From NCBI GenBank assembly GCA_036278755.1, contig DASUKL010000125.1, positions 1-20,940 on the forward strand: a stretch of 20,940 nucleotides of DNA, read 5' to 3'. The notes beneath the pieces are model-generated. The model saw nothing but the letters and a program-made list of their open reading frames with translations. It searched no databases and was not told where the DNA came from. This document shows, piece by piece, positions 14,144-20,940 of this stretch (the first letter of the stretch is position 1; each line of letters starts with the position of its first letter). This stretch comes from DASUKL01 sp036278755. Lineage in GTDB: Bacteria; Chloroflexota; Limnocylindria; Limnocylindrales; CSP1-4. The translations under genes were made by a program, and so were the position numbers.

Positions 14144-14857
14144 TCAGCTGCCCGGAAGCTGGCTCCGCAGCCCGCCCAGGGCCTGCTCCAGGGAATCGGC
14201 ATCCGGCACCTGACCGCCGGAGGTCAGGTGGTCCACCAGCCCGGGCAGGATGGTGGCCAGGCCCTGCTTGGCCTCGTCCTGCGAGACGCCGGCCTGCTGG
14301 GCCAGCTTGGCCACCGTGTCCGACCCCAGGCTCTGCTCGACCTGCTGGGGCGAGATGGCCTGATTGGACCCCGTCCCGACCCATGAGTTCGCGACATCGC
14401 TGAGGCCGTTGGCATGCAGGCCACCGAGGAGCGACTCGAGGCCGCTCTTCGAGCCGCCGCTGGCGCCCAGGATGCCGAGGAGAGCCGGCAGGAGGGCCAG
14501 CAGCCCGCCGCCGCCACCACCGAGCAGGCCGCCCAGGTCGGCCGTCCCGCCGCTGCCGCCCGCGCCACCGCCGAGGATGCCCCCCAGGATGCCGCCCAGG
14601 CCGCCCGGGAGGTCAGCTCCCAGGCCGCCCGCCGTGGCCTGGGCCTGGCTTGCGGCCGTGGTTGCCGTGCCCGGGGCCTGGGCTGCCGCCTGCGCGGCCT
14701 GGATCTGGGCTTCGCGCTGGGCCTCCGCCGTCTGGTCCGCCGCCGACAGGACGTTCGGCACGGACGGGGTGGCCGGGGTGGCTGGCGCGGCCGGCGCCGT
14801 CGGCTGGACCGCATCCGCGGCACGCTTGCCGAACACCGAGCGCAGGAGATCCTTCAT
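14144..14857 (-). CDS. YidB-like (DUF937) protein
   Basis: ATG 14857 overlaps the stop of the upstream gene (ATGA), and AAAGGGG lies 7 nt before it; 237 residues. It starts MKDLLRSVFGKRAADAV, has an Ala/Pro/Gln-rich linker, then very Gly-rich runs (GGLGGILGGILGGGAGG) and finally a recognisable YidB-type domain from about residue 120: LESLLGGLHANGLSDVANSWVGTGSNQAISPQQVEQSLG, followed by LAQQAGVSQDEAKQGLATILPGLVDHLT. YidB family proteins are small cytoplasmic or envelope-associated proteins of unsettled role. There is no signal peptide. Co-translation with an AI-2E-family membrane protein is notable, but the functional link is unknown. Confidence 0.82.
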   Translation of the reverse strand: MKDLLRSVFGKRAADAVQPTAPAAPATPATPSVPNVLSAADQTAEAQREAQIQAAQAAAQAPGTATTAASQAQATAGGLGADLPGGLGGILGGILGGGAGGSGGTADLGGLLGGGGGGLLALLPALLGILGASGGSKSGLESLLGGLHANGLSDVANSWVGTGSNQAISPQQVEQSLGSDTVAKLAQQAGVSQDEAKQGLATILPGLVDHLTSGGQVPDADSLEQALGGLRSQLPGS

Positions 14858-16098
14858 CGCGGTACCCCTTTCTGCTGGACGGCCGGCCCCGTCACGTCCT
14901 CACCTGCCGGATCGTGGATGGTCGCCGCCTCGGGTGGTTTGGGCACTCGCACCTGACGGCCCTCGCGTGACTCCACCAGGCGCGCTGCCCGGGAGGTCAC
15001 GTCGCGCGGCCCGGCTGCCGATCGGGTGAGCGAGTAGAAGAAGAAGCTGGAGATGACGGCCGCCACCGGGACGCTGAAGATGGCCCCGGCGATGCCGGCG
15101 ATCTTGGCGCCCACGATGACCGAGGCCAGGACGACCACGGGATGGATGCCCACCGCCTCGGCCATGAGGCGGGGCTGGACGAGGTTCATGATGACGAGCC
15201 AGCCGGCGGCCATGACGATGACCACGGGTAGCAGGACGGCCGGTTTGGTGAGCACGGCCACGATGACCGGCGGGGCCCAGGAGACGAAGGGCCCGAAGAA
15301 GGGGATGGCCTGGAGCAGGCCCGCTGAGGCGGCCGAGAGGGGGCCGTAGTCGAGCCCCAGCACGGCGCTCAGGGCGAAGGCCAGGATGCCGTACATCACG
15401 CCCATCACCGCCTGGCCGCGGAGGAAGCCGCCGAAGGAGCGCGAGACGCTCGAGGACAGGAGGCGGTACTCCTCGGTGTAGCGGGGCGGGACGAGCCGCG
15501 CGATGAAGCTGGAGATGCGGTCGCGGTCGATGACGACGTAGAGCGACAGGAAGAGGATGATCAGCAGGTTGCCGAAGATGCCCAGGCTGGCCACGGCCAG
15601 GCCGGTCAGCGGCTGGGCCAGGTTCGTGCCCAGGGAGCCGATGTAGTCGAGGCCCTGCCGGGCGGCCGCCTGGAGGTCCACCTGCAGCCCCAGGCCGGCC
15701 AGCCGGTCCTGCCAGGGGGCCAGCATCTGGGGCAGCTGAGCCTGGAGCTGGGGCAGGTTGTCGACGAAGCCCTGCAGCGAGGCCGCCAGGGCCTGGGCCA
15801 CGACCAGGACGATGAGGGTGAGCAGGACGAGCAGGATGGCGTACGTCACGATGACCGCCATGCCCCGCCGCAGGAAGGGGGCCAGGTGCTGGATGGCCGT
15901 CACGATCGGCTCGAGGACGAAGGCCAGCAGCCAGGCCAGGAAGAAGATCAGCAGGATGTCGCTGAAGAACAGCAGGATGTTCGAGATGAGCCCGACGAGG
16001 ATGACGGCCACGGCGGCTGTGCCGAGGACCAGGAGCGCGTCCAGCCAGCGGCGCTCCCTGGCGTCGAGGAGTCCCCGCCCCGAGCTGGGCTCACTCAT
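14854..16098 (-). CDS. AI-2E family transporter-like membrane protein
   Basis: The product is 414 residues with about eight hydrophobic segments arranged as in the AI-2E/PerM family: a first pair (LGTAAVAVILVGLISNILLFF, DILLIFFLAWLLAFVLEPIV), an extracytoplasmic amphipathic region (LQGFVDNLPQLQAQLPQMLAPWQ), and the diagnostic late block GLLQAIPFFGPFVSWAPPVIVAVL and LVQPRLMAEAVGIHPVVVLASVIVGAKIAGIAGAIFSVPVAAV. Members export signalling molecules or act as Na+/H+ antiporters; the substrate here is unknown. ATG 16098 has no Shine-Dalgarno, but TAGACT lies 6 nt upstream, fitting a leaderless start. The stop overlaps the YidB-like start. It lies downstream of trpS on the same strand across a 12-bp repeat array. 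Confidence 0.88.
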   Translation of the reverse strand: MSEPSSGRGLLDARERRWLDALLVLGTAAVAVILVGLISNILLFFSDILLIFFLAWLLAFVLEPIVTAIQHLAPFLRRGMAVIVTYAILLVLLTLIVLVVAQALAASLQGFVDNLPQLQAQLPQMLAPWQDRLAGLGLQVDLQAAARQGLDYIGSLGTNLAQPLTGLAVASLGIFGNLLIILFLSLYVVIDRDRISSFIARLVPPRYTEEYRLLSSSVSRSFGGFLRGQAVMGVMYGILAFALSAVLGLDYGPLSAASAGLLQAIPFFGPFVSWAPPVIVAVLTKPAVLLPVVIVMAAGWLVIMNLVQPRLMAEAVGIHPVVVLASVIVGAKIAGIAGAIFSVPVAAVISSFFFYSLTRSAAGPRDVTSRAARLVESREGRQVRVPKPPEAATIHDPAGEDVTGPAVQQKGVPR

Positions 16099-16104
16099 GG
16101 GCGG

Positions 16105-16112
16105 AGTCTATA
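16105..16112 (-). promoter_or_regulatory. -10 box for the AI-2E-family gene
   Basis: Read on the minus strand: TATAGACT, followed by six bases and the ATG at 16098. The same TATAGACTC word occurs before trpS. No -35 was recognised. Confidence 0.45.
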
Positions 16113-16138
16113 CGGTCCCGCGGGCGGTCCCGGGGCGC

Positions 16139-16222
16139 TCCGGCCAGGGCGCGGGCCAGGATGCGGGCCAGGATGCGGGCCAGGGGTCGGGTCAGGACGT
16201 AGGCCAGGCGCCGGGTCAGCGG
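16139..16222. repeat. Seven degenerate 12-bp tandem repeats between trpS and the AI-2E-family gene
   Basis: Units start every 12 bp from 16139. Those at 16151 and 16163 are identical (GCGGGCCAGGAT), 16175 is nearly so, and the outer ones keep the GGCCAGG or GGGTCAGG core. The last unit covers the stop codon and last two codons of trpS. Confidence 0.85.
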
Positions 16223-17238
16223 ATCGGGCCCAGGCCCATGGCCTCGTGGCACTCGCGGATGGCCTCGCGGGCCAGCGGCTCCAGGCGAGCGGCGCCGGCC
16301 TGAAGCACCTCCTCCACGTAACCGGGCCGGGCCTCGAGCTCGCGGCGCCGCTCGCGGGCCTCGGCGAAGGCGGCGATGATCCGCTCCGCCAGGAGGCGCT
16401 TGGTGTCCACGCAGCCCGTGCGCGCGGTCCGCTCACCCTCCCAGATCTGCTCGTAGTCGTCGCCGAAGAGGCGGTGCATCTGGCACACGTTGCAGACCTC
16501 CGGCCGGCCCGGGTCGGTGCGCAGGATGCGCTTCGTGTCGGTGACCATCGACATGACCTGGCGGCGGATGACGTCCGGCTCGGCGAAGATGTCGATGACG
16601 TTGCCCAGGGACTTCGACATCTTGTTGACGCCGTCGGTGCCCTTGATGATGGGCGACTCGGTGAAGACCGCCTGGGGCTCGGGGAAGATCGGCCCGTAGT
16701 GGGCGTCGAAGGCCCTCACGATCTCGCGGGCCAGCTCCAGATGGGCGGTCTGGTCCTTGCCCACGGGCACCCGGGTGGCCTTGTAGATGGCGATGTCGGC
16801 GGCCATGAGGATGGGGTAGCTCAGCAGGGCGTGGTTGACGTCGTGAGGCTGGCTCCGCCGCTTCTCCTTGAACGAAGGCGTGCGCTCGACCCAGGTGACC
16901 GGGACGACCGAGCTCAGGAGCCAGGCCAGCTCGGTGTGCTCGGGCCGGTCCGACTGACGGAAGAGGACGGCACGCTCCGGGTCGAGGCCCAGGGCCAGCA
17001 GCCCGAGGGCCATCTCGTGGGTGTTGCGCCGGATGGCTTCCCCGTCGTGGGTGCTGGTCAGGGCGTGGTAGTCGACGATGCAGTAGATGGCGTCGTAGCC
17101 GTCCTGCATGGCCACGTAGTTGCGGATGGCGCCCAGGTAGTTCCCGATGTGGGGCAGCCCGGAGGGCTGGATGCCGCTGAAGACGCGGGCCAGGGCAGGG
17201 CCGCTCGGGGCAGCCGGGGTGGGAGAGGCGGAGACCAT
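16216..17238 (-). CDS. trpS: Tryptophanyl-tRNA synthetase
   Basis: The product is 340 residues, the usual length for bacterial TrpRS. It charges tRNA-Trp with tryptophan in the cytoplasm. The class I HIGH-type motif is PSGLPHIGNYLGAI near residue 25-38 and the KMSKS loop is intact (GVNKMSKSLGN). Other family blocks are YCIVDYHALT, SWLLSSVVPVTWVERTPSFKEK-type sequence, YPILMAADIAIYKATRVPVGKDQTAHLELAREIVRAFD, and CNVCQMHRLF, which holds a close Cys pair. The ATG at 17238 has no Shine-Dalgarno, but TATAGACT lies a few bases upstream, so the mRNA leader is very short or absent. It diverges from yjbQ and shares the promoter box. The last codons run into a 12-bp repeat array. Confidence 0.95.
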   Translation of the reverse strand: MVSASPTPAAPSGPALARVFSGIQPSGLPHIGNYLGAIRNYVAMQDGYDAIYCIVDYHALTSTHDGEAIRRNTHEMALGLLALGLDPERAVLFRQSDRPEHTELAWLLSSVVPVTWVERTPSFKEKRRSQPHDVNHALLSYPILMAADIAIYKATRVPVGKDQTAHLELAREIVRAFDAHYGPIFPEPQAVFTESPIIKGTDGVNKMSKSLGNVIDIFAEPDVIRRQVMSMVTDTKRILRTDPGRPEVCNVCQMHRLFGDDYEQIWEGERTARTGCVDTKRLLAERIIAAFAEARERRRELEARPGYVEEVLQAGAARLEPLAREAIRECHEAMGLGPIR

Positions 17239-17247
17239 GGGCCGCCG

Positions 17248-17259
17248 AGTCTATAGCAT
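17248..17259. promoter_or_regulatory. Symmetric -10 element shared by trpS (-) and yjbQ (+)
   Basis: AGTCTATAGCAT holds the palindrome CTATAG at 17251-17256. Read forward it gives TAGCAT (17254-17259), 6 nt before the yjbQ ATG. Read on the minus strand it gives TAGACT (17253-17248), 9 nt before the trpS ATG. Both start codons therefore lie at or almost at the expected transcription starts. Confidence 0.55.
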
Positions 17260-17265
17260 CGACGC

Positions 17266-17670
17266 ATGCGCTCGACCGTCACCACGTACCGCACGGGCAG
17301 CGAGCCCTGCGTCCTCGACATCACCGCCGACTGCGCCGCCTTCGTGAGCCCGGAGGCGGACGGCCTGCTCCACGTCTTCGTGCCCCACGCCACGGCCGGC
17401 CTGGCCATCATCGAGACCGGGGCCGGCAGCGAGCCCGACCTGCTGGCCGCCCTCGACGCCCTCCTCCCGGCGGACGATCGTTGGCGCCACCGCCACGGCA
17501 GCCGGGGCCACGGCCGCTCCCACGTCATGCCGGCTATCGTCCCGCCCTACGCCAGCCTGCCGGTGCTCGGTGGCCGGTTGCAGCTGGGCACCTGGCAGCG
17601 CGTCTGCCTGGTCGACCTCAACGTCGACAATCACGAACGCCAGGTCCGCCTCTCCTTCCTCCCCGGCTGA
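17266..17670 (+). CDS. yjbQ: YjbQ/UPF0047 family protein
   Basis: A 134-residue protein covering the whole of this small single-domain family. Conserved blocks are LLHVFVPHATAGLAIIE, GRSHVMPAIVPPYASLPVLGGRLQLGTWQRVCLVDLNVDN and RQVRLSF. The two histidines (HATAG, RSHVM) match the metal- or substrate-site positions of the family. Members form trimers, and some show weak thiamine-phosphate synthase activity; the true function is not settled. The ATG at 17266 lacks a Shine-Dalgarno, but TAGCAT stands 6 nt before it, consistent with leaderless translation. The downstream hom leader ORF begins 18 nt after the stop. Confidence 0.9.
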   Translation: MRSTVTTYRTGSEPCVLDITADCAAFVSPEADGLLHVFVPHATAGLAIIETGAGSEPDLLAALDALLPADDRWRHRHGSRGHGRSHVMPAIVPPYASLPVLGGRLQLGTWQRVCLVDLNVDNHERQVRLSFLPG

Positions 17671-17676
17671 GCCCCG

Positions 17677-17682
17677 TACAAT
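17677..17682 (+). promoter_or_regulatory. -10 box of the hom-thrC-thrB operon
   Basis: TACAAT is the closest match to TATAAT in this part of the window. It stands 6 nt before the ATG of a nine-codon ORF at 17689. No clear -35 is visible. Confidence 0.5.
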
Positions 17683-17688
17683 CCCGGC

Positions 17689-17718
17689 ATGCCCATGCCC
17701 CGACGGCCACGGCCGTGA
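17689..17718 (+). CDS. Candidate nine-codon leader peptide overlapping hom
   Basis: ATG CCC ATG CCC CGA CGG CCA CGG CCG TGA encodes MPMPRRPRP. The ATG lies where transcription from the TACAAT box would start, so it can be translated from a leaderless mRNA. Its TGA overlaps the GTG start of hom (GTGA), which itself has no Shine-Dalgarno. The simplest reading is that ribosomes load on this ORF and reinitiate at hom. Its Met/Pro/Arg content could also make it a stalling leader peptide. This is an inference from layout; the ORF is too short for composition evidence. Confidence 0.45.
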   Translation: MPMPRRPRP

Positions 17719-18866
17719 ACCGGCCGCGGCGCGAGCCCCTGCGCGTCTGCCTCCTGGGCCTGGGCTCGGTCGGCGCGGAGGTGGCGCGGGGCCTGCTGGA
17801 GCGACCGGCCGCGCTGGCCGCCGGCGCGGCGGGGCGTCCGATCGAGCTCGTTGCCGTGGGCGTCCGCCAGCCCGGACGCGTTCGGGCGATCGAGCTCCCG
17901 AGCTCCGTCCGACGGACCGACGACCTGGCCGCCCTGGCCGCCGACCCCACCATCGACATCCTGGTCGAGCTGCTCGGCGGCCTCGATCCGGCGGCCGATC
18001 TCGTGACCGGAGCCCTGGCCGCTGGCCGCTCCGTGGTCACGGCCAACAAGGCCCTCCTGGCCGAGCGGGGGGCGGAGCTGGAAACCCTGGGTCGGGAGCG
18101 TGGGGCCGCCCTGCGCTTCGAGGCCGCCGTCGGCGGCGGCCTGCCCATCCTGGGGCCCCTGGCCGCGGACCTCGCCGCGAACCGCTGGTCGCGGGTGCGA
18201 GGCGTCGTCAACGGCACCACGAACCTCCTCCTCGAGCGCATGGCCCAGACCGGCCAGCCGCTGGAGGCCTGCCTGGCCGAGGCCCGCGGTCAGGGCATCC
18301 TCGAGGCCGATGCCGCGGACGACGTCGAGGGCTTCGACGCGGCCCGCAAGCTGGCCATCCTCATCCGTCTCTGTTTCGGGGCCTGGCCGGATGTGGCCGC
18401 CATCCCACGCGGCGGGGACGAGGCAGGGTCGGGCATCAGGAGCGCGACCCCGGGGGTCGCCGGCGTCACGCCCGAGGCCATCGCGGCTGCGGCCCGCGTC
18501 GGCCGCGTGCTCAAGCTCGTGGCCGAAGCGCGCCGCGGCACCGACGGCACGATCGCCGCAGAGGTGGGCCTCGTGGCCCTCCCCGCCGAGGAGCCCCTGG
18601 CCCGCGTCCGTGGCACGGACAACCGGATCGAGTTGGAGGGCGAGCCGCTGGGCACGGTGGCCTTCGAGGGCCCGGGCGCAGGCGGTCGGGCCACCAGCAG
18701 CGCCGTGCTCGGGGATCTGCTGGCCCTGGCTCGGGGCGAAGGTTCGACCTGGGCCGGCCTGCCGGCGGCGGGGCGGCTCGCTGCGGAGGGCGTCGCACGG
18801 CTCCCTGCCGACGCCGACGCTGACGCCGCGTCGGCCCGCGCGCCATCCCTGGAGGCGGTGGGCTGA
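17715..18866 (+). CDS. hom: Homoserine dehydrogenase
   Basis: The GTG at 17715 is the only start codon close to the family N-terminus and overlaps the leader ORF stop; 383 residues. The enzyme reduces aspartate semialdehyde to homoserine, the branch point to threonine and methionine. It shows the NAD(P)-binding GLGSVG at 15-20, then VTANKALL, AAVGGGLPI, GVVNGTTNLLLERM and EADAADDVEGFDAARKLAIL, the last carrying the conserved Asp and Lys of the active site. The length and the Ala-rich end show no room for the C-terminal ACT domain of about 80-90 residues found in threonine-feedback-regulated enzymes, so inhibition by threonine may be absent or act elsewhere. First gene of hom-thrC-thrB; thrC starts one base after the stop. 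Confidence 0.94.
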   Translation: MNRPRREPLRVCLLGLGSVGAEVARGLLERPAALAAGAAGRPIELVAVGVRQPGRVRAIELPSSVRRTDDLAALAADPTIDILVELLGGLDPAADLVTGALAAGRSVVTANKALLAERGAELETLGRERGAALRFEAAVGGGLPILGPLAADLAANRWSRVRGVVNGTTNLLLERMAQTGQPLEACLAEARGQGILEADAADDVEGFDAARKLAILIRLCFGAWPDVAAIPRGGDEAGSGIRSATPGVAGVTPEAIAAAARVGRVLKLVAEARRGTDGTIAAEVGLVALPAEEPLARVRGTDNRIELEGEPLGTVAFEGPGAGGRATSSAVLGDLLALARGEGSTWAGLPAAGRLAAEGVARLPADADADAASARAPSLEAVG

Positions 18867-18867
18867 G

Positions 18868-19998
18868 ATGCGCATGAGCGACGTCCTGCGCCACCTGCGC
18901 CAGCAGCAGACCGAGAGCGAGGCTCGACCGCGCCTCATCCACCGCTATGGCTCGTTCCTGCCGCTGACGGACGCCACCCCGCCGCTCAGCCTGGGGGAGG
19001 GGGCCACGCCGCTCGTCCAGGCCCGTAACCTGGGCCGCCAGCTCGGCACGCCCGAGCTCTACCTCAAGCTCGAAGGCTGCAACCCCACCGGCTCGTTCAA
19101 GGACCGCGGCATGGTCGTGGCCGTGGCCAAGGCCCTCGAGGCGGGCGCCGGCGCCATCGTCTGCGCCTCGACCGGCAACACGGCCGCCTCGGCCGCGGCC
19201 TACGGTGCGGCGGCCGGGCTCGAGACGATCGTCGTCCTGCCGGCCGGGCAGATCGCGGCCGGCAAGCTGGTCCAGGCCCAGATGGCCGGGGCTCGGGTGG
19301 TGGCCGTCGACGGCTCGTTCGACGACGCCCTGCGGGTCGTCCGCCAGCTCGTCGAGCGGGGGTCCGACCTGGGCCATCCGCTGACCCTCGTCAATTCGGT
19401 CAACCCGCACCGCCTGGCGGGCCAGAAGACGGCCGCCTTCGAGGTCTGCGAGGACCTCGGTGGGGCGCCCGACTATCTGGCCATCCCGGTCGGCAACGCG
19501 GGCAACATCAGCGCCTACTGGATGGGCTTCACGGAGTTCCGCGACGCGGGCATGGTCGAGACGCGGCCGGTCATGTTGGGTTTCCAGGCCGAGGGCGCGG
19601 CGCCCCTGGTCGTGGGCCGCGAGGTGGAGCGGCCGGAGACCGTGGCCACGGCCATCCGCATCGGTCGGCCGGCCAGCGGCGAGCGGGCGATCCGGGCTCG
19701 GGACGAATCCGGCGGCCGGATCGAGGCCGTCAGCGACGAGGAGATCCTGGCCGCCTATCGCGACCTGGCCCGGCACGAAGGGGTCTTCTGCGAGCCGGCC
19801 AGCGCGGCCTCCCTGGCCGGGGTCCGCAAGCTCGTCGCGGCGGGCGCCATCGACCCGTCGGGCACGATCGTCTGCGTCCTGACCGGGCACGGCCTCAAGG
19901 ACCCGGGCCTGGCCGCCGCGCAGGCCGCGGCCGTCTCGGGTGACCCGCTGCCGGCCGAGGCGTCGGTCGAGGCGGTCGCGGCCGCCCTGGGCTGGTAA
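18868..19998 (+). CDS. thrC: Threonine synthase
   Basis: ATG 18868 lies one base after the hom stop; a second ATG at 18874 is possible. The GGAGG at 18850 is 13 nt away, so coupling to hom probably helps initiation. The 376-residue PLP enzyme converts O-phosphohomoserine to threonine. The PLP-binding lysine is about residue 78 in LEGCNPTGSFKDRGM. Other blocks are ASTGNTAASAAAYGAAAGL (cofactor phosphate and substrate contact), NSVNPHRLAGQKTAAFEVCEDLGGAPDYLAIPVGNAGNISAYW (the glycine-rich phosphate loop), EPASAASLAGV and CVLTGHGLKDP. The compact length is that of the short bacterial/archaeal type, without the long N-terminal extension of plant or E. coli enzymes. Confidence 0.95.
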   Translation: MRMSDVLRHLRQQQTESEARPRLIHRYGSFLPLTDATPPLSLGEGATPLVQARNLGRQLGTPELYLKLEGCNPTGSFKDRGMVVAVAKALEAGAGAIVCASTGNTAASAAAYGAAAGLETIVVLPAGQIAAGKLVQAQMAGARVVAVDGSFDDALRVVRQLVERGSDLGHPLTLVNSVNPHRLAGQKTAAFEVCEDLGGAPDYLAIPVGNAGNISAYWMGFTEFRDAGMVETRPVMLGFQAEGAAPLVVGREVERPETVATAIRIGRPASGERAIRARDESGGRIEAVSDEEILAAYRDLARHEGVFCEPASAASLAGVRKLVAAGAIDPSGTIVCVLTGHGLKDPGLAAAQAAAVSGDPLPAEASVEAVAAALGW

Positions 19999-20008
19999 CG
20001 TCCGCGCG

Positions 20009-20940
20009 ATGACCGAACCACAGCCGACGAAGACCCCGCAGCCGAAGGAGGCCCCGGAGCCGAAGCCAGCCTCGGGGCGCTCTCCGCAGCCCGAACCTCC
20101 GCCCGCCAGCCTGGCCCACCGCCGGGTCCTGGTCGAGGTGCCCGCGACGTCGGCCAACCTGGGCGCCGGCTATGACGCCCTGGCCCTGGCCATCGACCTC
20201 GTCGATCGCTTCGAGGTCGAGGTCCGCGACGAGCCCGGCATCGAGCTCTCCGTCGAGGGCGAGGGTTCGGGGCCCAGCGGGATCGCGGCCGACAAGGACA
20301 ACCGCTTCGTCGTGGCCTTCGAGACCGGCCTCCGCTGGGCCCTGGGGGAGCTGCCGGCGGGCCTCGGCTGGCGCATCGCCATGCACAACAAGATCCCCCT
20401 CGCTCGAGGCCTGGGGTCGTCCGCCGCGGCGACCGTGGGCGGCCTCCTGGCGGCCGACGCGCTCTGCGGCGGGCGCCTCGAGCGACGCAAGCTGCTGACC
20501 CTGTCGATCGAGATCGAGGGCCACCCGGACAACGCCGCGGCGGCCCTGGAGGGCGGCTTCTGCGTCACCGGCCTGGTCGACGGCCGGCCCGAATCGGTCC
20601 GCTTCGACGTGCCGCGCGACCTGCGGGTCATCCTCTTCGTGCCCGACCTGGCCCTGCCGACGGCCAAGATGCGGGCCGTGCTGCCGTCCGAGGTGCCCCA
20701 CCGCGACGCGGTCTTCAACATCGGCCGGGTGGCGCTCGGCGTGGCCGGCCTGGCGCAGGGTCGCAGCGCCGCCCTCCGCGTCCTGACCCAGGACCGCATC
20801 CATGAGCAGTACCGTGCGGCCGTGTACCCGGCCCTGCCGCGCCTCGTCCAGGCGGCCCGCGAGGCCGGGGCCATGGGGGCCTGCCTGTCAGGTTCGGGCT
20901 CGACCGTCATCGCCTTCGGAGAATCGGTGCGCAGCCTGAC
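20009..20940 (+). CDS. thrB: Homoserine kinase, 3'-truncated by window edge
   Basis: The frame is open to the last base; about 310 residues are visible. The enzyme phosphorylates homoserine with ATP to give the thrC substrate. The GHMP-kinase ATP loop PLARGLGSSAAA is at about 130-141. The N-terminal domain begins VLVEVPATSANLGAGYDALALAIDLVD, and EIEGHPDNAAAALEGGF, LPTAKMRAVLP and the near-C-terminal GAMGACLSGSGSTVIAF are all family blocks. Before the first conserved strand there is an unusual extension of about 35 residues rich in Pro, Glu, Gln and Lys. The ATG at 20009 has no Shine-Dalgarno, but TAACGT (19996-20001, overlapping the thrC stop) lies 7 nt upstream, so it may also be made from a leaderless internal transcript. 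Confidence 0.93.
   Translation, partial: MTEPQPTKTPQPKEAPEPKPASGRSPQPEPPPASLAHRRVLVEVPATSANLGAGYDALALAIDLVDRFEVEVRDEPGIELSVEGEGSGPSGIAADKDNRFVVAFETGLRWALGELPAGLGWRIAMHNKIPLARGLGSSAAATVGGLLAADALCGGRLERRKLLTLSIEIEGHPDNAAAALEGGFCVTGLVDGRPESVRFDVPRDLRVILFVPDLALPTAKMRAVLPSEVPHRDAVFNIGRVALGVAGLAQGRSAALRVLTQDRIHEQYRAAVYPALPRLVQAAREAGAMGACLSGSGSTVIAFGESVRSL

Noticed and set aside
14854..16098. Quorum-sensing (AI-2) export
   Set aside because: The family name is historical. Nothing nearby such as luxS or lsr genes supports AI-2 as substrate.

Overview
The window is about 21 kb of very GC-rich DNA, densely packed with bacterial genes. Most genes are separated by only a few bases or overlap by the ATGA/GTGA type. 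The gene set fits a high-GC Chloroflexota-type (Limnocylindria/Ellin6529-like) bacterium: a short archaeal-type phosphoglucose/phosphomannose isomerase, a very small SWIM zinc-finger protein, Ala/Pro/Ser-rich lipoproteins, a pair of PYROXD2-like oxidoreductases and several genes that look leaderless. An actinobacterium cannot be excluded, because this assignment rests on gene content and composition only. No rRNA, tRNA, CRISPR array, insertion sequence or prophage gene was seen.

Layout: 1-924 is the 3' part of a sugar-phosphate isomerase gene (+), followed by a SWIM-finger mini-protein (+). Convergent to it, 1372-4219 on the minus strand is a tightly overlapping three-gene unit. It encodes a secreted caspase-like (clan CD) protein, a secreted protein with a PepSY/FTP-like (protease propeptide-like) C-terminus, and a lipoprotein that may be a beta-propeller. 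Divergent from this unit, a cobalamin riboswitch (about 4320-4432) leads a vitamin B12 ABC importer operon, btuF-btuC-btuD (4469-7532). A leaderless-looking lipoprotein gene (7590-8420) and a convergent stand-alone GcvT-like folate enzyme (8471-9664, minus) follow.

9665-10568 is about 0.9 kb without a credible gene, rich in decayed direct, inverted and tandem repeats. Two tandem PYROXD2-like FAD oxidoreductases (10569-14086, +) overlap by one base. On the minus strand lie trpS (16216-17238) and, downstream of it, an AI-2E-family membrane protein gene overlapping a YidB-like gene. trpS shares a symmetric promoter with divergent yjbQ. The right end is the threonine operon hom-thrC-thrB; thrB runs off the window and is open at the edge.

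The most interesting points are: (i) a 9-codon leaderless-type ORF whose stop overlaps the GTG start of hom, which lacks a Shine-Dalgarno sequence; (ii) the secreted caspase-like/propeptide-like/lipoprotein operon; (iii) a repeated promoter arrangement with a TANNNT box 6-7 nt before the start codon, best seen at 7554-7592; (iv) a symmetric -10 that probably drives trpS and yjbQ in opposite directions; (v) the B12 riboswitch with a hairpin that can hide the btuF ribosome binding site; and (vi) the repeat-rich gap at 9665-10568.
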